DNA from: an uncultured Pelagibacteraceae bacterium
Lineage (GTDB): Bacteria; Pseudomonadota; Alphaproteobacteria; Pelagibacterales; Pelagibacteraceae
Assembly: GCA_902626575.1 (NCBI GenBank)
Contig: CACOFY010000003.1
Location: 1 to 64,000, forward strand
Length of the DNA stretch: 64,000 nt
Direction of reading: 5' to 3'
Within the stretch, counting starts at the first letter, position 1. Every line of letters starts with the position of its first letter. A program made the position numbers and the translations under genes. Shown here piece after piece: positions 1-8,470 of the stretch. A model generated the notes under the pieces. It ran no database searches, was not told the DNA's origin, and saw nothing but the letters and a program-made list of their open reading frames with translations.

Positions 1-97
1 AATAAAAAAAAACGACAGATCTAAGGGAAAATTTAAAAGAAAAAAATTCTATAAAAAAAAATTCTATAAAAAAAAAATTAAATCAAACCTGTCTTAG
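1..97 (+). other. Possible 3' end of a lysine-rich gene entering from the left edge
   Basis: Reading from base 2 there is an open frame to a TAG at 95-97. It encodes a very basic tail in which the block KKFYKKKFYKKK comes from a near-exact repeat of ATTCTATAAAAAAAA. It would overlap the 3' end of thiG convergently by about 20 bases, which is normal in this compact genome. Frame 1 closes earlier (TAA at 22-24) and is the alternative. Such Lys-rich tails occur on RNA-binding proteins such as DEAD-box helicases, but too little is visible to name a family. Confidence 0.25.
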
Positions 98-848
98 GAC
101 TTGAAGCTTTTCCATAAATAGTTTTTTTTATTCTTCCAGACAAAAATGATTTTCTACCTGCCTGAACAGCAAACTTCATTGCTTCGGCCATTTGAATTGG
201 ATTTCTTGCCATTGCTATAGCTGTATTTATTAGAACACCATCACAACCTAACTCCATCGCACGAGAAGCGTCTGAAGCTTGCCCAATTCCTGCATCAATT
301 ATTAGAGGTAATTTTGTTCTTGATCTAATAATTTTTATATTTACTTCGTTTAATATTCCAAGACCTGATCCAATTGGTGCAGCAAGTGGCATAATTGCTA
401 CTGCTCCTGCATTTTCTAATCTTTTTGCCATTAATGGATCATCTGAGCAATAAACCATTACTTTAAAACCTTCTTTAGTTAAAACTTCTGTTGATTTTAA
501 TGTTTCTATCATATCAGGAAATAAAGTTTTTTTATCTCCCAAAACTTCTAATTTAACTAATTTCCATCCTCCAATCTCTCTTGCCAGTCTTAAGGTTCTG
601 AGAGCTTCAGATGATGTAAAACACCCAGCAGTATTTGGTAAATAAGTTATTTTTTTTGGATCTATATAGTCCATTAATAAAGGTTTTTTTTTATCAAATA
701 TATTTACTCTTCTTACTGCTACAGTTACTATTTGAGCGCCCGATGCCTTAATAGCCTCAGAACATTCTTTAAAATTTTTGTACTTTCCTGTACCAACTAT
801 CAATCTAGATTTAAAATTTTTATTTGAAATATTTAAGTAATCATCCAT
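78..848 (-). CDS. thiG: Thiazole synthase ThiG
   Basis: Makes the thiazole phosphate half of thiamine from 1-deoxy-xylulose 5-phosphate, dehydroglycine and the ThiS thiocarboxylate, in the cytoplasm. The 256-residue length is normal. The TIM-barrel pattern is complete: the Schiff-base lysine is K99 in VKLEVLGD, and the phosphate-binding loops are APIGSGLG (about 158-165) and [10 protein letters not shown] (about 185-194). It lies 2 bases after thiS, so the two are co-transcribed. SAR11 is known to lack the ThiC pyrimidine branch while keeping the thiazole branch, and this pair fits that; thiC itself cannot be judged from this window. Confidence 0.96.
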   Translation of the reverse strand: MDDYLNISNKNFKSRLIVGTGKYKNFKECSEAIKASGAQIVTVAVRRVNIFDKKKPLLMDYIDPKKITYLPNTAGCFTSSEALRTLRLAREIGGWKLVKLEVLGDKKTLFPDMIETLKSTEVLTKEGFKVMVYCSDDPLMAKRLENAGAVAIMPLAAPIGSGLGILNEVNIKIIRSRTKLPLIIDAGIGQASDASRAMELGCDGVLINTAIAMARNPIQMAEAMKFAVQAGRKSFLSGRIKKTIYGKASSPKTGLI

Positions 849-850
849 TC

Positions 851-1069
851 CTAACCACCTCCAATAAAATGAACTATTTCTATTTTATCTCCATTTTTAA
901 TTTTTATTTTGTTAATCATTTTCTTATTTATAATCTTTTTATTCAATTCTATAGCAACCTTCTTTAATGAGATTTTATTAGCACTTAAAAGGGATTTTAA
1001 ACTAATTTTACTGCTAATTGACCTTTTTCTTCCATTAATCTTTATTTTTACTTTGTTTATTTTTTTCAT
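851..1069 (-). CDS. thiS: Sulfur carrier protein ThiS
   Basis: Small ubiquitin-like sulfur carrier of 72 residues ending in the required Gly-Gly (VHFIGGG). The C-terminus is adenylated and thiocarboxylated, then donates sulfur to ThiG. The protein is very lysine- and isoleucine-rich, and identification rests on size, the GG terminus and its place directly before thiG. Its start codon is only 16 bases from the divergent aroQ start, so any promoter must be tiny or lie inside aroQ. Confidence 0.93.
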   Translation of the reverse strand: MKKINKVKIKINGRKRSISSKISLKSLLSANKISLKKVAIELNKKIINKKMINKIKIKNGDKIEIVHFIGGG

Positions 1070-1085
1070 ATTATATAAATATTTT

Positions 1086-1532
1086 ATGACAGCTAAAATT
1101 TTAATTATTAACGGTCCAAATCTTAATCTATTAGGTGAAAGAGAACAATCACAATATGGAACTAAAAATTTTGAGGAATTAAAAAATGAGTGTAAAAAAA
1201 AAGCAGATGAATTGAATATAAAAATTGATATTGTTCAATCAAATATTGAGGGAGAAATTGTCAGTTTTATTCAAGATGCTAGAAATAAATATAACGGCAT
1301 CATTATAAATGCTGCAGGTTTCACCCATACATCAGTTGCTATTAGGGATGCTTTAGAAATATTTAAAAAACCGAGTATAGAATTGCATATATCAAATATT
1401 TATAAAAGAGAGGAATTTAGACAAAAATCCTTAATAAGTGGAGTTGTAAATGGTGGTATTTTTGGTTTAGGTACTGAGGGATATATTTTGGCCATAATTG
1501 CAATACATAAAATTTTAGCACATGAAAATTGA
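1086..1532 (+). CDS. aroQ: Type II 3-dehydroquinate dehydratase AroQ
   Basis: Third step of the shikimate pathway: dehydration of 3-dehydroquinate. The 148-residue form begins MTAKILIINGPNLNLLGERE, the typical AroQ N-terminus, and carries the NAAGFTHTSVA segment and the ELHISN catalytic-histidine motif. The frame is open upstream to 909, but that extension is hydrophobic antisense of thiS, so I place the start at 1086. It overlaps accB by 11 bases, so aroQ-accB-accC form one operon, a common alphaproteobacterial arrangement. Confidence 0.96.
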   Translation: MTAKILIINGPNLNLLGEREQSQYGTKNFEELKNECKKKADELNIKIDIVQSNIEGEIVSFIQDARNKYNGIIINAAGFTHTSVAIRDALEIFKKPSIELHISNIYKREEFRQKSLISGVVNGGIFGLGTEGYILAIIAIHKILAHEN

Positions 1533-1944
1533 TAAAAAATTAATTAAGGAGTTAACAGGTTATCTTAACGAATTTAATTTAACCGAGTTAGAGTATGCTG
1601 ATAATGATACAAAAATTAAAGTCTCAAAAGCTCAGAATATAAATGCACCATTAAATGATAATCAGAATATTCAAGTAAAAAATGATACTACCACTAATAA
1701 AAAAACATCTGGCAACCAAGTAAAATCTCCAATTATTGGAACAGCATATTTAGCGCCTGAACCAGGAGGTAAAAAGTTTACAGAGGTTGGAAAAAAAATT
1801 AAAAAGGGTGATACTGTTATGATAGTTGAAGCCATGAAAACTATGAACCACGTTCCGTCACCTTTTGACGGTGTTGTAAAAGAAATTTGTGTTGAAGATG
1901 GTTCGCCAGTTGAATTTGATCAAATTATTGCAATAGTTTCTTAA
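1522..1944 (+). CDS. accB: Biotin carboxyl carrier protein of acetyl-CoA carboxylase
   Basis: Carries the biotin that shuttles CO2 in the first committed step of fatty acid synthesis. It has 140 residues: a short N-terminal helix region, a flexible Asn/Thr/Lys linker (about 38-66), and a C-terminal biotinyl domain with the EAMKTMNH motif. K106 is the biotinylated lysine; the usual EAMKLMN has Thr in place of Leu here. The stop codon shares one base with the accC start (TAATG), implying translational coupling. Confidence 0.96.
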   Translation: MKIDKKLIKELTGYLNEFNLTELEYADNDTKIKVSKAQNINAPLNDNQNIQVKNDTTTNKKTSGNQVKSPIIGTAYLAPEPGGKKFTEVGKKIKKGDTVMIVEAMKTMNHVPSPFDGVVKEICVEDGSPVEFDQIIAIVS

Positions 1945-3281
1945 TGTTTAAAAAAATTTTGATAGCCAATAGAGGTGAAATTGCTGTCCGAATTATAAGA
2001 GCATGTAAAGAGTGGGGAATTTCAACCGTAGCAGTCCATTCTGATGTTGATAGAGAGAGCATGCATGTAAGATTAGCTGATGAAAGTATATGCATAGGTT
2101 CTCACCAGCCAGTAAATAGCTATTTAAATATTCCAGCTATAATGTCTGCAATAGAATTAACAAATTCTGAAGCTGTTCACCCAGGATATGGTTTCTTATC
2201 TGAAAATTCAAATTTTGCAAAGATATTAGAGGACAATAAAATTAAATTTATAGGACCATCATCTAAATTGATAAAAATGATGGGTGATAAAATACAAGCA
2301 AAAAAAATTGCTAAAGAGCATGGATTACCTGTAATTGAAGGGTCGGATGGAGGCGTTTCAGATATTAATAATGCGAAAGAAATTTGTAAAAAAATTGGTT
2401 TTCCAGTTTTAATTAAAGCTGCAGGTGGTGGTGGTGGAAAAGGCATGAAAATTGTTTTTGAAGAGAAAGATTTTGAAAATTTATTTCTTACTGCAAAATC
2501 AGAGGCAAAAAAATATTTTGGAAATGATGAGGTTTATATTGAAAAATTTTTTCAAAATCCAAGACATATAGAAGTTCAAGTTTTATCAGGAAAAAATGGA
2601 ACTGTTCACCTTCATGAGAGAGATTGTTCTGTACAAAGAAGACATCAAAAGTTAATTGAGGAAACTCCCAGCCCAGTTTTAAATGATGATTTAAGAAAAG
2701 ATCTTTTTTCAAAAACTGTAAATATGGTTGAAAAAATTGGTTATGAGGGAGCCGGTACAGTTGAATTTATTTTTGAAAATGGAAAATTCTATTTTCTAGA
2801 AATGAATACAAGGGTACAAGTTGAACATCCGGTCACTGAAATGGTTACTGGTATAGATATTATAAAGGAGCAGATTTGGATTGCTTTTTCTGGTGAAACC
2901 GCGCTTAAACAAAAAGATATTAATCCAAGAGGTCATGCAATTGAATGTAGAATAAATGCCGAGGATGCGAGTAAAAATTTTCAACCCTCTCCGGGTGTTA
3001 TCGGAATGTGTCATCAACCTTCTGGATTTAGAACCAGGGTGGATGGTGCAATCTACCAAGGGTGTAAAGTAACACCATTTTATGACAGTATGATTTGTAA
3101 ATTGATTTGTCATGGTAGAAATAGAACTGAGGCTATTCAAAGGATATTACGATCTCTAGATGAGTTTGTAATAGAAGGTATAACAACTACTATTGATTTA
3201 CACAAAAAATTACTTACACATAAAAAATTTATAGAATCTGACTTTAATGTTTCTTGGTTAGATAAAGATAAAATAATTTAA
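1944..3281 (+). CDS. accC: Biotin carboxylase subunit of acetyl-CoA carboxylase
   Basis: ATP-dependent carboxylation of the biotin on AccB. The 445 residues give the full three-domain enzyme: an N-terminal domain with ANRGEIAVRI, HPGYGFLSEN at 79-88, the ATP-grasp glycine-rich loop GGGGGKGMKI at 161-170, and EMNTRVQVEHPVTE in the catalytic core. It ends convergently with the DUF2155 gene, overlapping by 4 bases. In many alphaproteobacteria aat follows accC; it is not present here. Confidence 0.98.
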   Translation: MFKKILIANRGEIAVRIIRACKEWGISTVAVHSDVDRESMHVRLADESICIGSHQPVNSYLNIPAIMSAIELTNSEAVHPGYGFLSENSNFAKILEDNKIKFIGPSSKLIKMMGDKIQAKKIAKEHGLPVIEGSDGGVSDINNAKEICKKIGFPVLIKAAGGGGGKGMKIVFEEKDFENLFLTAKSEAKKYFGNDEVYIEKFFQNPRHIEVQVLSGKNGTVHLHERDCSVQRRHQKLIEETPSPVLNDDLRKDLFSKTVNMVEKIGYEGAGTVEFIFENGKFYFLEMNTRVQVEHPVTEMVTGIDIIKEQIWIAFSGETALKQKDINPRGHAIECRINAEDASKNFQPSPGVIGMCHQPSGFRTRVDGAIYQGCKVTPFYDSMICKLICHGRNRTEAIQRILRSLDEFVIEGITTTIDLHKKLLTHKKFIESDFNVSWLDKDKII

Positions 3282-3682
3282 TAACATTTAGTTATCCAAA
3301 TATCATAAACTGGGTGATCAAAAGGTCTTAGAGTTGGACTAGATGAGAATGTCCAGCCATTAAATACAAAAACCTCGTCATTATCATCGCTTTTAAGATC
3401 TTTAACTTGTAAATATGCAGTTATTTCAGGATTATCATCAAATTCTGAATTTTTACATTTTAAGGCTTTGATCGAGATGTTTTTGAAAAATTTTTCTTCT
3501 AAAATTTTTACCCTCAGTTCGTAGCTTTTAGAGCTAACTTTATCTAAAACTTTAATCTCTAAATAATTACCCTCCAAAACTGAGTTTTGCGAGTTTGAAG
3601 TAATTGTGTAAAGCAGAAAAATAATAAAAAATAAAAAAAAGCTAATTTTTCCAACTAGTGTATTTTTTTTTAATTTGATCAT
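3278..3682 (-). CDS. DUF2155 domain protein, exported or membrane-anchored
   Basis: A 134-residue protein with a basic N-terminus and a hydrophobic segment at about 13-30 (signal peptide or anchor). The conserved DUF2155 core follows: a YLEIKVLDK start, then FNGWTFSSSPTL and PFDHPVYDIWI near the C-terminus. Its biochemical function is unknown; members are periplasmic in alphaproteobacteria and usually lie beside an NDUFA12 homologue, as here. Its start sits 41 bases inside the 3' end of that upstream gene in another frame. No internal start codon rescues a shorter form without losing the signal segment. Confidence 0.85.
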   Translation of the reverse strand: MIKLKKNTLVGKISFFLFFIIFLLYTITSNSQNSVLEGNYLEIKVLDKVSSKSYELRVKILEEKFFKNISIKALKCKNSEFDDNPEITAYLQVKDLKSDDNDEVFVFNGWTFSSSPTLRPFDHPVYDIWITKCY

Positions 3683-4004
3683 TTTTTTTATTTGGATGGT
3701 ATGCCTTCTCAGTACCAGTTAAATTAGGTGAATGAGGTTTTTGCCATTTATATTTTTTTGTATCATGTTTGTATTCAATTTTATTTTTCATGAAATGGAT
3801 CCAGGAAAACCAATCGTTTGGAATTTTTGACGCATCTATTTCGTCTTTATAAATAATCCATCTTTTTGTTTTTTTTTTGTTTTCATAATATTTATTATCA
3901 AACTCATCTTTTCCCACGAATTTTCCAAAAAAAAACGTATATAATTTTGTTCCTAGAGTTTCTTGATTCCACCAAACAAAAATTTTTTTTATAAATGTCA
4001 ACAT
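3642..4004 (-). CDS. NDUFA12 / complex I 17.2 kDa subunit family protein
   Basis: Accessory protein of NADH:ubiquinone oxidoreductase shared by alphaproteobacteria and mitochondria. It is 120 residues long. Family hallmarks visible are GTKLYTFFFGKFVGKDEFDNKYY near the N-terminus, RWIIYKDEIDASKIPNDWFSWIH in the middle, and the C-terminal HSPNLTGTEKAY followed by an aromatic tail. It is away from any nuo genes in this window but next to DUF2155, which is usual for alphaproteobacteria. The downstream gene starts within its last 41 bases, across a run of nine A. Confidence 0.9.
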   Translation of the reverse strand: MLTFIKKIFVWWNQETLGTKLYTFFFGKFVGKDEFDNKYYENKKKTKRWIIYKDEIDASKIPNDWFSWIHFMKNKIEYKHDTKKYKWQKPHSPNLTGTEKAYHPNKKNDQIKKKYTSWKN

Positions 4005-4111
4005 AAAAATTTAACTTATTTTCAATTTAAAATTGCAAAGAATAAATTAGACTAAATTTTTAATTTGTATATACATTATTTAAATAAAGACTCAAAAAAA
4101 ATAAATTTTTT

Positions 4112-4936
4112 ATGGCAAAATATTTAGTTGAAACTTATTACAATTGTAGCTTCAAAGTAAGTCATTATTTAGACAAAGTAGACGAGAAAGAGTTGTCTAA
4201 TCTTGAAAATAGAGATGATGGGAAGTTTGAAATACTTGATATCAAATTAGATACAAGAAAAACTAAAAGTTTAGAGAAGAACCAAAAATTTTCAGAGAAG
4301 AATACAATAGAAACAAAAACTGAGAGTATTAAAAAACAAATAATAAAAGAAAATAACTCGCCCTTAATCAACAAATTAACTGACAGTGTGGGTAGAAGAT
4401 TTAGTATGCCAGATCGAAGAAAAGGTTATATTCAAAAAGTTACTATTGGAGATCATAAAGTATATTTACATACAGGAGAATATGAGGATGGAAAAATTGG
4501 AGAAATTTTCATTGATACCAGTAAAGAAGGTGAATTAGTAAAAGCTTTGATGAATAATTTTGCAATAGCAATATCCCTTGGACTACAATACGGCGTTCCT
4601 CTTGATGAGTTTGTTAATGCATACGTAGATACAAAGTTTGAACCATCTGGAAAAGTATATGGTAACGATAGAATTTTAAGTGCTTCATCGATTTTAGATT
4701 ATATTTTCAGAGAACTTGCAATATCTTATCTAAATAGAGAGGATCTTGCACACACACCGTCAATTGGAAATGGTGTAGAAAAATCAAAAGATGATGAGAC
4801 GAGTGATAATGAAGATCAAAACCAATTTTTAAAACTTGTAAAAGATATTACTAGTAAAGGGTTTGTAAGAAACAACTATAAAAAAAAACTTGTAGATTTG
4901 TCAGACATAAGAATAAATCTCAAAGGAAAAAAATAG
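4112..4936 (+). CDS. Orphan TSCPD-type protein resembling the C-terminal part of B12-dependent ribonucleotide reductase
   Basis: A 274-residue protein whose middle (about 96-210) closely resembles the C-terminal region of class II NrdJ. The shared blocks are [53 protein letters not shown] and [17 protein letters not shown]. The N-terminal 60 residues ([12 protein letters not shown]...) are a separate piece, joined by a charged linker at about 60-85; the C-terminus is acidic, then basic. There is no catalytic reductase barrel and only one cysteine, so it cannot be a reductase alone. It may be a subunit, a nucleotide-sensing protein or a surviving domain; function is inferred only from similarity. 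Confidence 0.7.
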   Translation: MAKYLVETYYNCSFKVSHYLDKVDEKELSNLENRDDGKFEILDIKLDTRKTKSLEKNQKFSEKNTIETKTESIKKQIIKENNSPLINKLTDSVGRRFSMPDRRKGYIQKVTIGDHKVYLHTGEYEDGKIGEIFIDTSKEGELVKALMNNFAIAISLGLQYGVPLDEFVNAYVDTKFEPSGKVYGNDRILSASSILDYIFRELAISYLNREDLAHTPSIGNGVEKSKDDETSDNEDQNQFLKLVKDITSKGFVRNNYKKKLVDLSDIRINLKGKK

Positions 4937-6718
4937 CTATTTTTTTTTAATTTGTAATCCAAGCTCTTTTAATTGTTTCTCATCAACTTCTGATGGAGCG
5001 TCCATCATCAAATCTTGAGCATTTTGATTCATTGGAAATAAAGTAACTTCTCTAATATTTTTTTCATTTGCTAATAACATTACAATTCTATCTAACCCAG
5101 GTGCAATGCCTCCATGTGGTGGAGCACCATAATTTAATGCATTTATAATTCCTTTGAATTTTTTTTGTACCTCTGATTTTGAATATCCAACGACTGAAAA
5201 TAATTTATACATCAAGTCTGGTTTATGATTTCTTATAGCGCCGGAAGAAAGTTCTATTCCATTACAAACAATATCATATTGATAAGCTTTTATTTCTAAT
5301 GGTTTTGAAAAGTTTATCTTTGATAAATCTCCTTGTGGCATTGAAAAAGGATTGTGGCTGAATTGGATTTTTTTTGTATTTTCATCGATTTCGAACATGG
5401 GATAGTCAACAATCCAACAAAAAGCAAAGCTATTCTCATTAATTAACTTTAGTTCTTGTGCAATTTTATCTCTTGCTGATGAAATTAACTTTAACACCTC
5501 TTTCTCTTTATTGCATGAAAAGAAAATACTATCTCCAATATTTGCTTTCATGATTTTCATAATTTCTTTAATAGAATTCGCTGAAAAAAACTTTCCTACA
5601 GGACCTTTGGCTGAAATCTCCTTATCATTTTCAATGGTAAAATAAGCCATGCCTGAAGCGCCTTGATCTTTTGCCCACTTATCAATTCCATCAAAAAAAC
5701 TTCTAGGTTTATCTTTTGTGTTTGTAGTTTTTATTGCTCTTACTATTGATCCAGATTTTACTAACTTTTTAAAAATTTCAAATTTTACATCTTCTCTTGT
5801 GAATATTGATGTTAGATCACATATTTCTAATGGATTTCTCAAATCTGGTTTATCAGATCCATATTTTAGTATAGCATCCTTGTATGTTATTCTTGGAAAT
5901 TTTTCAAATAACATTTTTTTTGTGGAAAATTTTTTAAATAGAAGCAACATTAGTTTCTCTACAACAAAAAAAACATCTTCCTGTTCAACAAAAGACATTT
6001 CAATATCAAGCTGATAAAATTCTCCTGGACTTCTATCTGCTCTTGCGTCTTCATCCCTAAAGCATGGTGCAATCTGAAAATATTTATCAAAGCCTGATAT
6101 CATAATTAATTGTTTGAACTGTTGCGGTGCCTGGGGTAATGCATAAAATTTTCCTGGATTTAATCTACTTGGAACTAAAAAGTCTCTTGCTCCCTCTGGG
6201 CTTGACGATGTAAGAATGGGTGTCTGAAATTCTAAAAATCCAAGTTTTGTCATTTCATCTCTAATAAAAGATATAATTTTGGACCTAAGAGAAATATTTT
6301 CATGAACTTTTTTTCTTCTTAAGTCTAAAAACCTGTATTTTAATCTTATATCCTCTGCATATTCTTGATCTGAAAAAACTGGCATTGGAAGCTCTTCACA
6401 AGCTCCCAAAACTTCATAAGATTTGATTTTTATCTCTATTTCTCCTGTTTTAATATCTTTGTTGATTGTATCAGGACTTCTTTCAACAACCTCACCGACA
6501 ATTTTTATGACTGTTTCTAGTTGAATTTTTTCTAGATTTTTAAAAAATTTATTTTCTTTATCAATTATACATTGTGTAATTCCATAATTATCTCTTAAAT
6601 CTAAAAATAATAAATTTCCATGATCTCTCTTTTTATTAATCCAGCCTGATAAAACTACTTCAGAACCTTTGTTTTTTTTTGTCAATTCTCCGCAGGTATT
6701 AGATCTGTATTTATTCAA
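4937..6718 (-). CDS. aspS: Aspartyl-tRNA synthetase
   Basis: Charges tRNA with aspartate. The 593 residues follow the bacterial AspRS plan: an N-terminal OB-fold anticodon-binding domain (VVLSGWINKKRDHGN, 22-36), a class II catalytic core split by a GAD-type insertion, and class II motif 3 in GIAPGLDRIVMLL near the C-terminus. Motif 2 is visible as FRDEDARADRSPGEF. Its start overlaps the hdaA stop by 4 bases. Whether it also charges tRNA-Asn cannot be told here without the gatCAB and asnS context. Confidence 0.97.
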   Translation of the reverse strand: MNKYRSNTCGELTKKNKGSEVVLSGWINKKRDHGNLLFLDLRDNYGITQCIIDKENKFFKNLEKIQLETVIKIVGEVVERSPDTINKDIKTGEIEIKIKSYEVLGACEELPMPVFSDQEYAEDIRLKYRFLDLRRKKVHENISLRSKIISFIRDEMTKLGFLEFQTPILTSSSPEGARDFLVPSRLNPGKFYALPQAPQQFKQLIMISGFDKYFQIAPCFRDEDARADRSPGEFYQLDIEMSFVEQEDVFFVVEKLMLLLFKKFSTKKMLFEKFPRITYKDAILKYGSDKPDLRNPLEICDLTSIFTREDVKFEIFKKLVKSGSIVRAIKTTNTKDKPRSFFDGIDKWAKDQGASGMAYFTIENDKEISAKGPVGKFFSANSIKEIMKIMKANIGDSIFFSCNKEKEVLKLISSARDKIAQELKLINENSFAFCWIVDYPMFEIDENTKKIQFSHNPFSMPQGDLSKINFSKPLEIKAYQYDIVCNGIELSSGAIRNHKPDLMYKLFSVVGYSKSEVQKKFKGIINALNYGAPPHGGIAPGLDRIVMLLANEKNIREVTLFPMNQNAQDLMMDAPSEVDEKQLKELGLQIKKK

Positions 6719-7383
6719 TTTAAAACTCCTAGTACTTCCTTAATAGTTTTAAGATTTATAGATTTTTTCATTTTTAAACTCATTTCATCAATCTTATATA
6801 TAAATTCAAATATTTTGCCATAAGACCTTGTAATTCTTTTTGTTGTATAATCGATTAGTTTTTTATCAATTAATACTTGCCTATCTGACAAGTATTTCGA
6901 AATTAATACCTTGATTAGTTTATCATCAGGTTTTTCAATTTTTGCAACTAAGCAATTTTTTGATCTTGATTTCAAATCTTTTAAACTAAATTCAATTTCA
7001 TTTATAGGCAACAAAGAATTAATTAGTAAGTACTTATTAGTATGATCTACAAAGTTAATTAGAGAAAATAAGGACTTCTCATCAATTTTTTTCTCAAAAT
7101 TGTCTAATATTATAATTTCATAAAACCTGAACTTATTTATATCATTAAATTTGAAATCTTTTGTATTTAAGATTATTGATTTACTTTTTTTTGAAAAAAT
7201 CTTTGATAAGTGTGATTTTCCAGAATATTTTTCTCCACAAACATTTACAATATTTTTTTCCCATTTTGGCCAAGACTCTAATAAATTAAACGCAAAAAAA
7301 TTACATTCTGAAACAAAAAAATCTTCTTTTGAATGGCTGTTGTTATAAATAAAATCTAAAAGCAATTGTTTATTTTCTCTCAT
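6715..7383 (-). CDS. hdaA: HdaA-like DnaA-family regulator of replication initiation
   Basis: A DnaA-related AAA+ protein of about 222 residues without the DNA-binding domain, as in Hda/HdaA, which promotes ATP hydrolysis by DnaA to prevent re-initiation. Visible are a Walker A (GEKYSGKS), a Walker B (IIILDNFE), and an N-terminal MRENKQLLLDF that fits the clamp-binding QL-rich motif. I chose this start rather than one 15 bases upstream because it makes a TAATG stop-start junction with the preceding DUF2066 gene and gives the canonical Hda N-terminus. The order DUF2066-hda next to divergent purM is conserved in Proteobacteria. Confidence 0.85.
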   Translation of the reverse strand: MRENKQLLLDFIYNNSHSKEDFFVSECNFFAFNLLESWPKWEKNIVNVCGEKYSGKSHLSKIFSKKSKSIILNTKDFKFNDINKFRFYEIIILDNFEKKIDEKSLFSLINFVDHTNKYLLINSLLPINEIEFSLKDLKSRSKNCLVAKIEKPDDKLIKVLISKYLSDRQVLIDKKLIDYTTKRITRSYGKIFEFIYKIDEMSLKMKKSINLKTIKEVLGVLN

Positions 7384-8459
7384 TAATTTAGCTGCCAAAT
7401 TTGATTAGTTGTATCAATTAAAATATTGTTTTTATTACATAAATCTAAAAATCTACTAGGTGATCCGTTAAATATAATCCTATAATTAATTTTTTTATTA
7501 TTAAAATCTTTTATAAAAAAATTTGAGACAAATTCTGTATTAGTTAGAAACTCTTTAAATGAGTTGTTTTTTTGGTAATCATTTGCATCAACACTAATAT
7601 TTAAGGGTAATTTAACCGAACGATTTATTAGATTTATTTTTTTCCAGTTATCCTCATAATTATTCTTTATAGAAATGATTAAATTTGTTAATTCATTTTC
7701 ATTATCTAAATTAATGTTATTATAAATATTATTTAGTATTTTTTCGTTATTATTAATAGTTATTTTAGATAAAACTCTTATTTTATAATTATCTTGGAAT
7801 ATCAAACAAATAATAGAATCTTTTGCATTGTATTTATTAATGATGCTTGAGTAATTATAAATTTCTAAACTTTCAATGTTCTGATTTAAAGTTTTTATTA
7901 TATCAATATCTTCGGTGGGTAAAATATAATCTAACAAAAAATGTTTACTTGTTGCATCAAACCAATTAATAAAAAATGGATTTTGATTGAAAAGATTTAC
8001 AGTGGCGTTATTTGAGTCAATTAAAATCGGTAGTATAAAGATATTTTTTTTTTTAGGTAGAGAAGGAAAAATATTTTTTTTTTCAAAAAAAAGTAATGTA
8101 TTTTGTTTGTTGAAATTTACATCAAATTTGGCAGAATAATAATTTTTAATAAATCGTTCATCTTTAATTTTGAATGAATCAATCAAATTTTTGATCTCGG
8201 TATTTTTAATTCTGCTTAGTTTTATTTCCTCGCTCGATATAACTGTCATTTTCATGAGTCTTTTAAAAGCTTCAATAAATGCTTTATCCACAACTTTTTC
8301 TTTTTTAAAATTTAGTTCAAAAGGTTCAATTATTTCAATGTCATTAACACTAAATATTGATGATTTTAACTCTGTGCTAGATAAATTAAAAAATAGAACT
8401 GCGCTAAAAAAAATTATATAAGCTCTTTTCAGGCTCAAAAAACAAATATTTAAATGCAT
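7383..8459 (-). CDS. DUF2066 domain protein, probably exported
   Basis: A 358-residue protein with an N-terminal hydrophobic segment (about 8-28) resembling a signal peptide. Its pattern matches DUF2066: an early AFIEAFKRLMKMTV block, then LPILIDSNNATVNLFNQNPFF and later LPLNISVDANDY. Function is unknown in the family. The placement between hda and divergently transcribed purM is the strongest support, since this neighbourhood is widely conserved. The start is 11 bases from the purM start. Asparagine and isoleucine content is very high, as expected for the local base composition. Confidence 0.75.
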   Translation of the reverse strand: MHLNICFLSLKRAYIIFFSAVLFFNLSSTELKSSIFSVNDIEIIEPFELNFKKEKVVDKAFIEAFKRLMKMTVISSEEIKLSRIKNTEIKNLIDSFKIKDERFIKNYYSAKFDVNFNKQNTLLFFEKKNIFPSLPKKKNIFILPILIDSNNATVNLFNQNPFFINWFDATSKHFLLDYILPTEDIDIIKTLNQNIESLEIYNYSSIINKYNAKDSIICLIFQDNYKIRVLSKITINNNEKILNNIYNNINLDNENELTNLIISIKNNYEDNWKKINLINRSVKLPLNISVDANDYQKNNSFKEFLTNTEFVSNFFIKDFNNKKINYRIIFNGSPSRFLDLCNKNNILIDTTNQIWQLN

Positions 8460-8470
8460 AATTTATTTTA

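Noticed and set aside
909-1085. Upstream extension of the aroQ frame by 59 residues
   Set aside because: It is a hydrophobic translation of antisense thiS; the AroQ fold starts at 1086 with MTAKILIINGPN.
2177-2446. Proline-rich minus-strand frame inside accC
   Set aside because: It is the antisense of the ATP-grasp glycine-rich loop, with no ribosome site; accC fully explains the region.
3278-4004. One frameshifted gene (NDUFA12 plus DUF2155)
   Set aside because: Each part is a complete known family of normal length with its own start, and the two are neighbours in other genomes.
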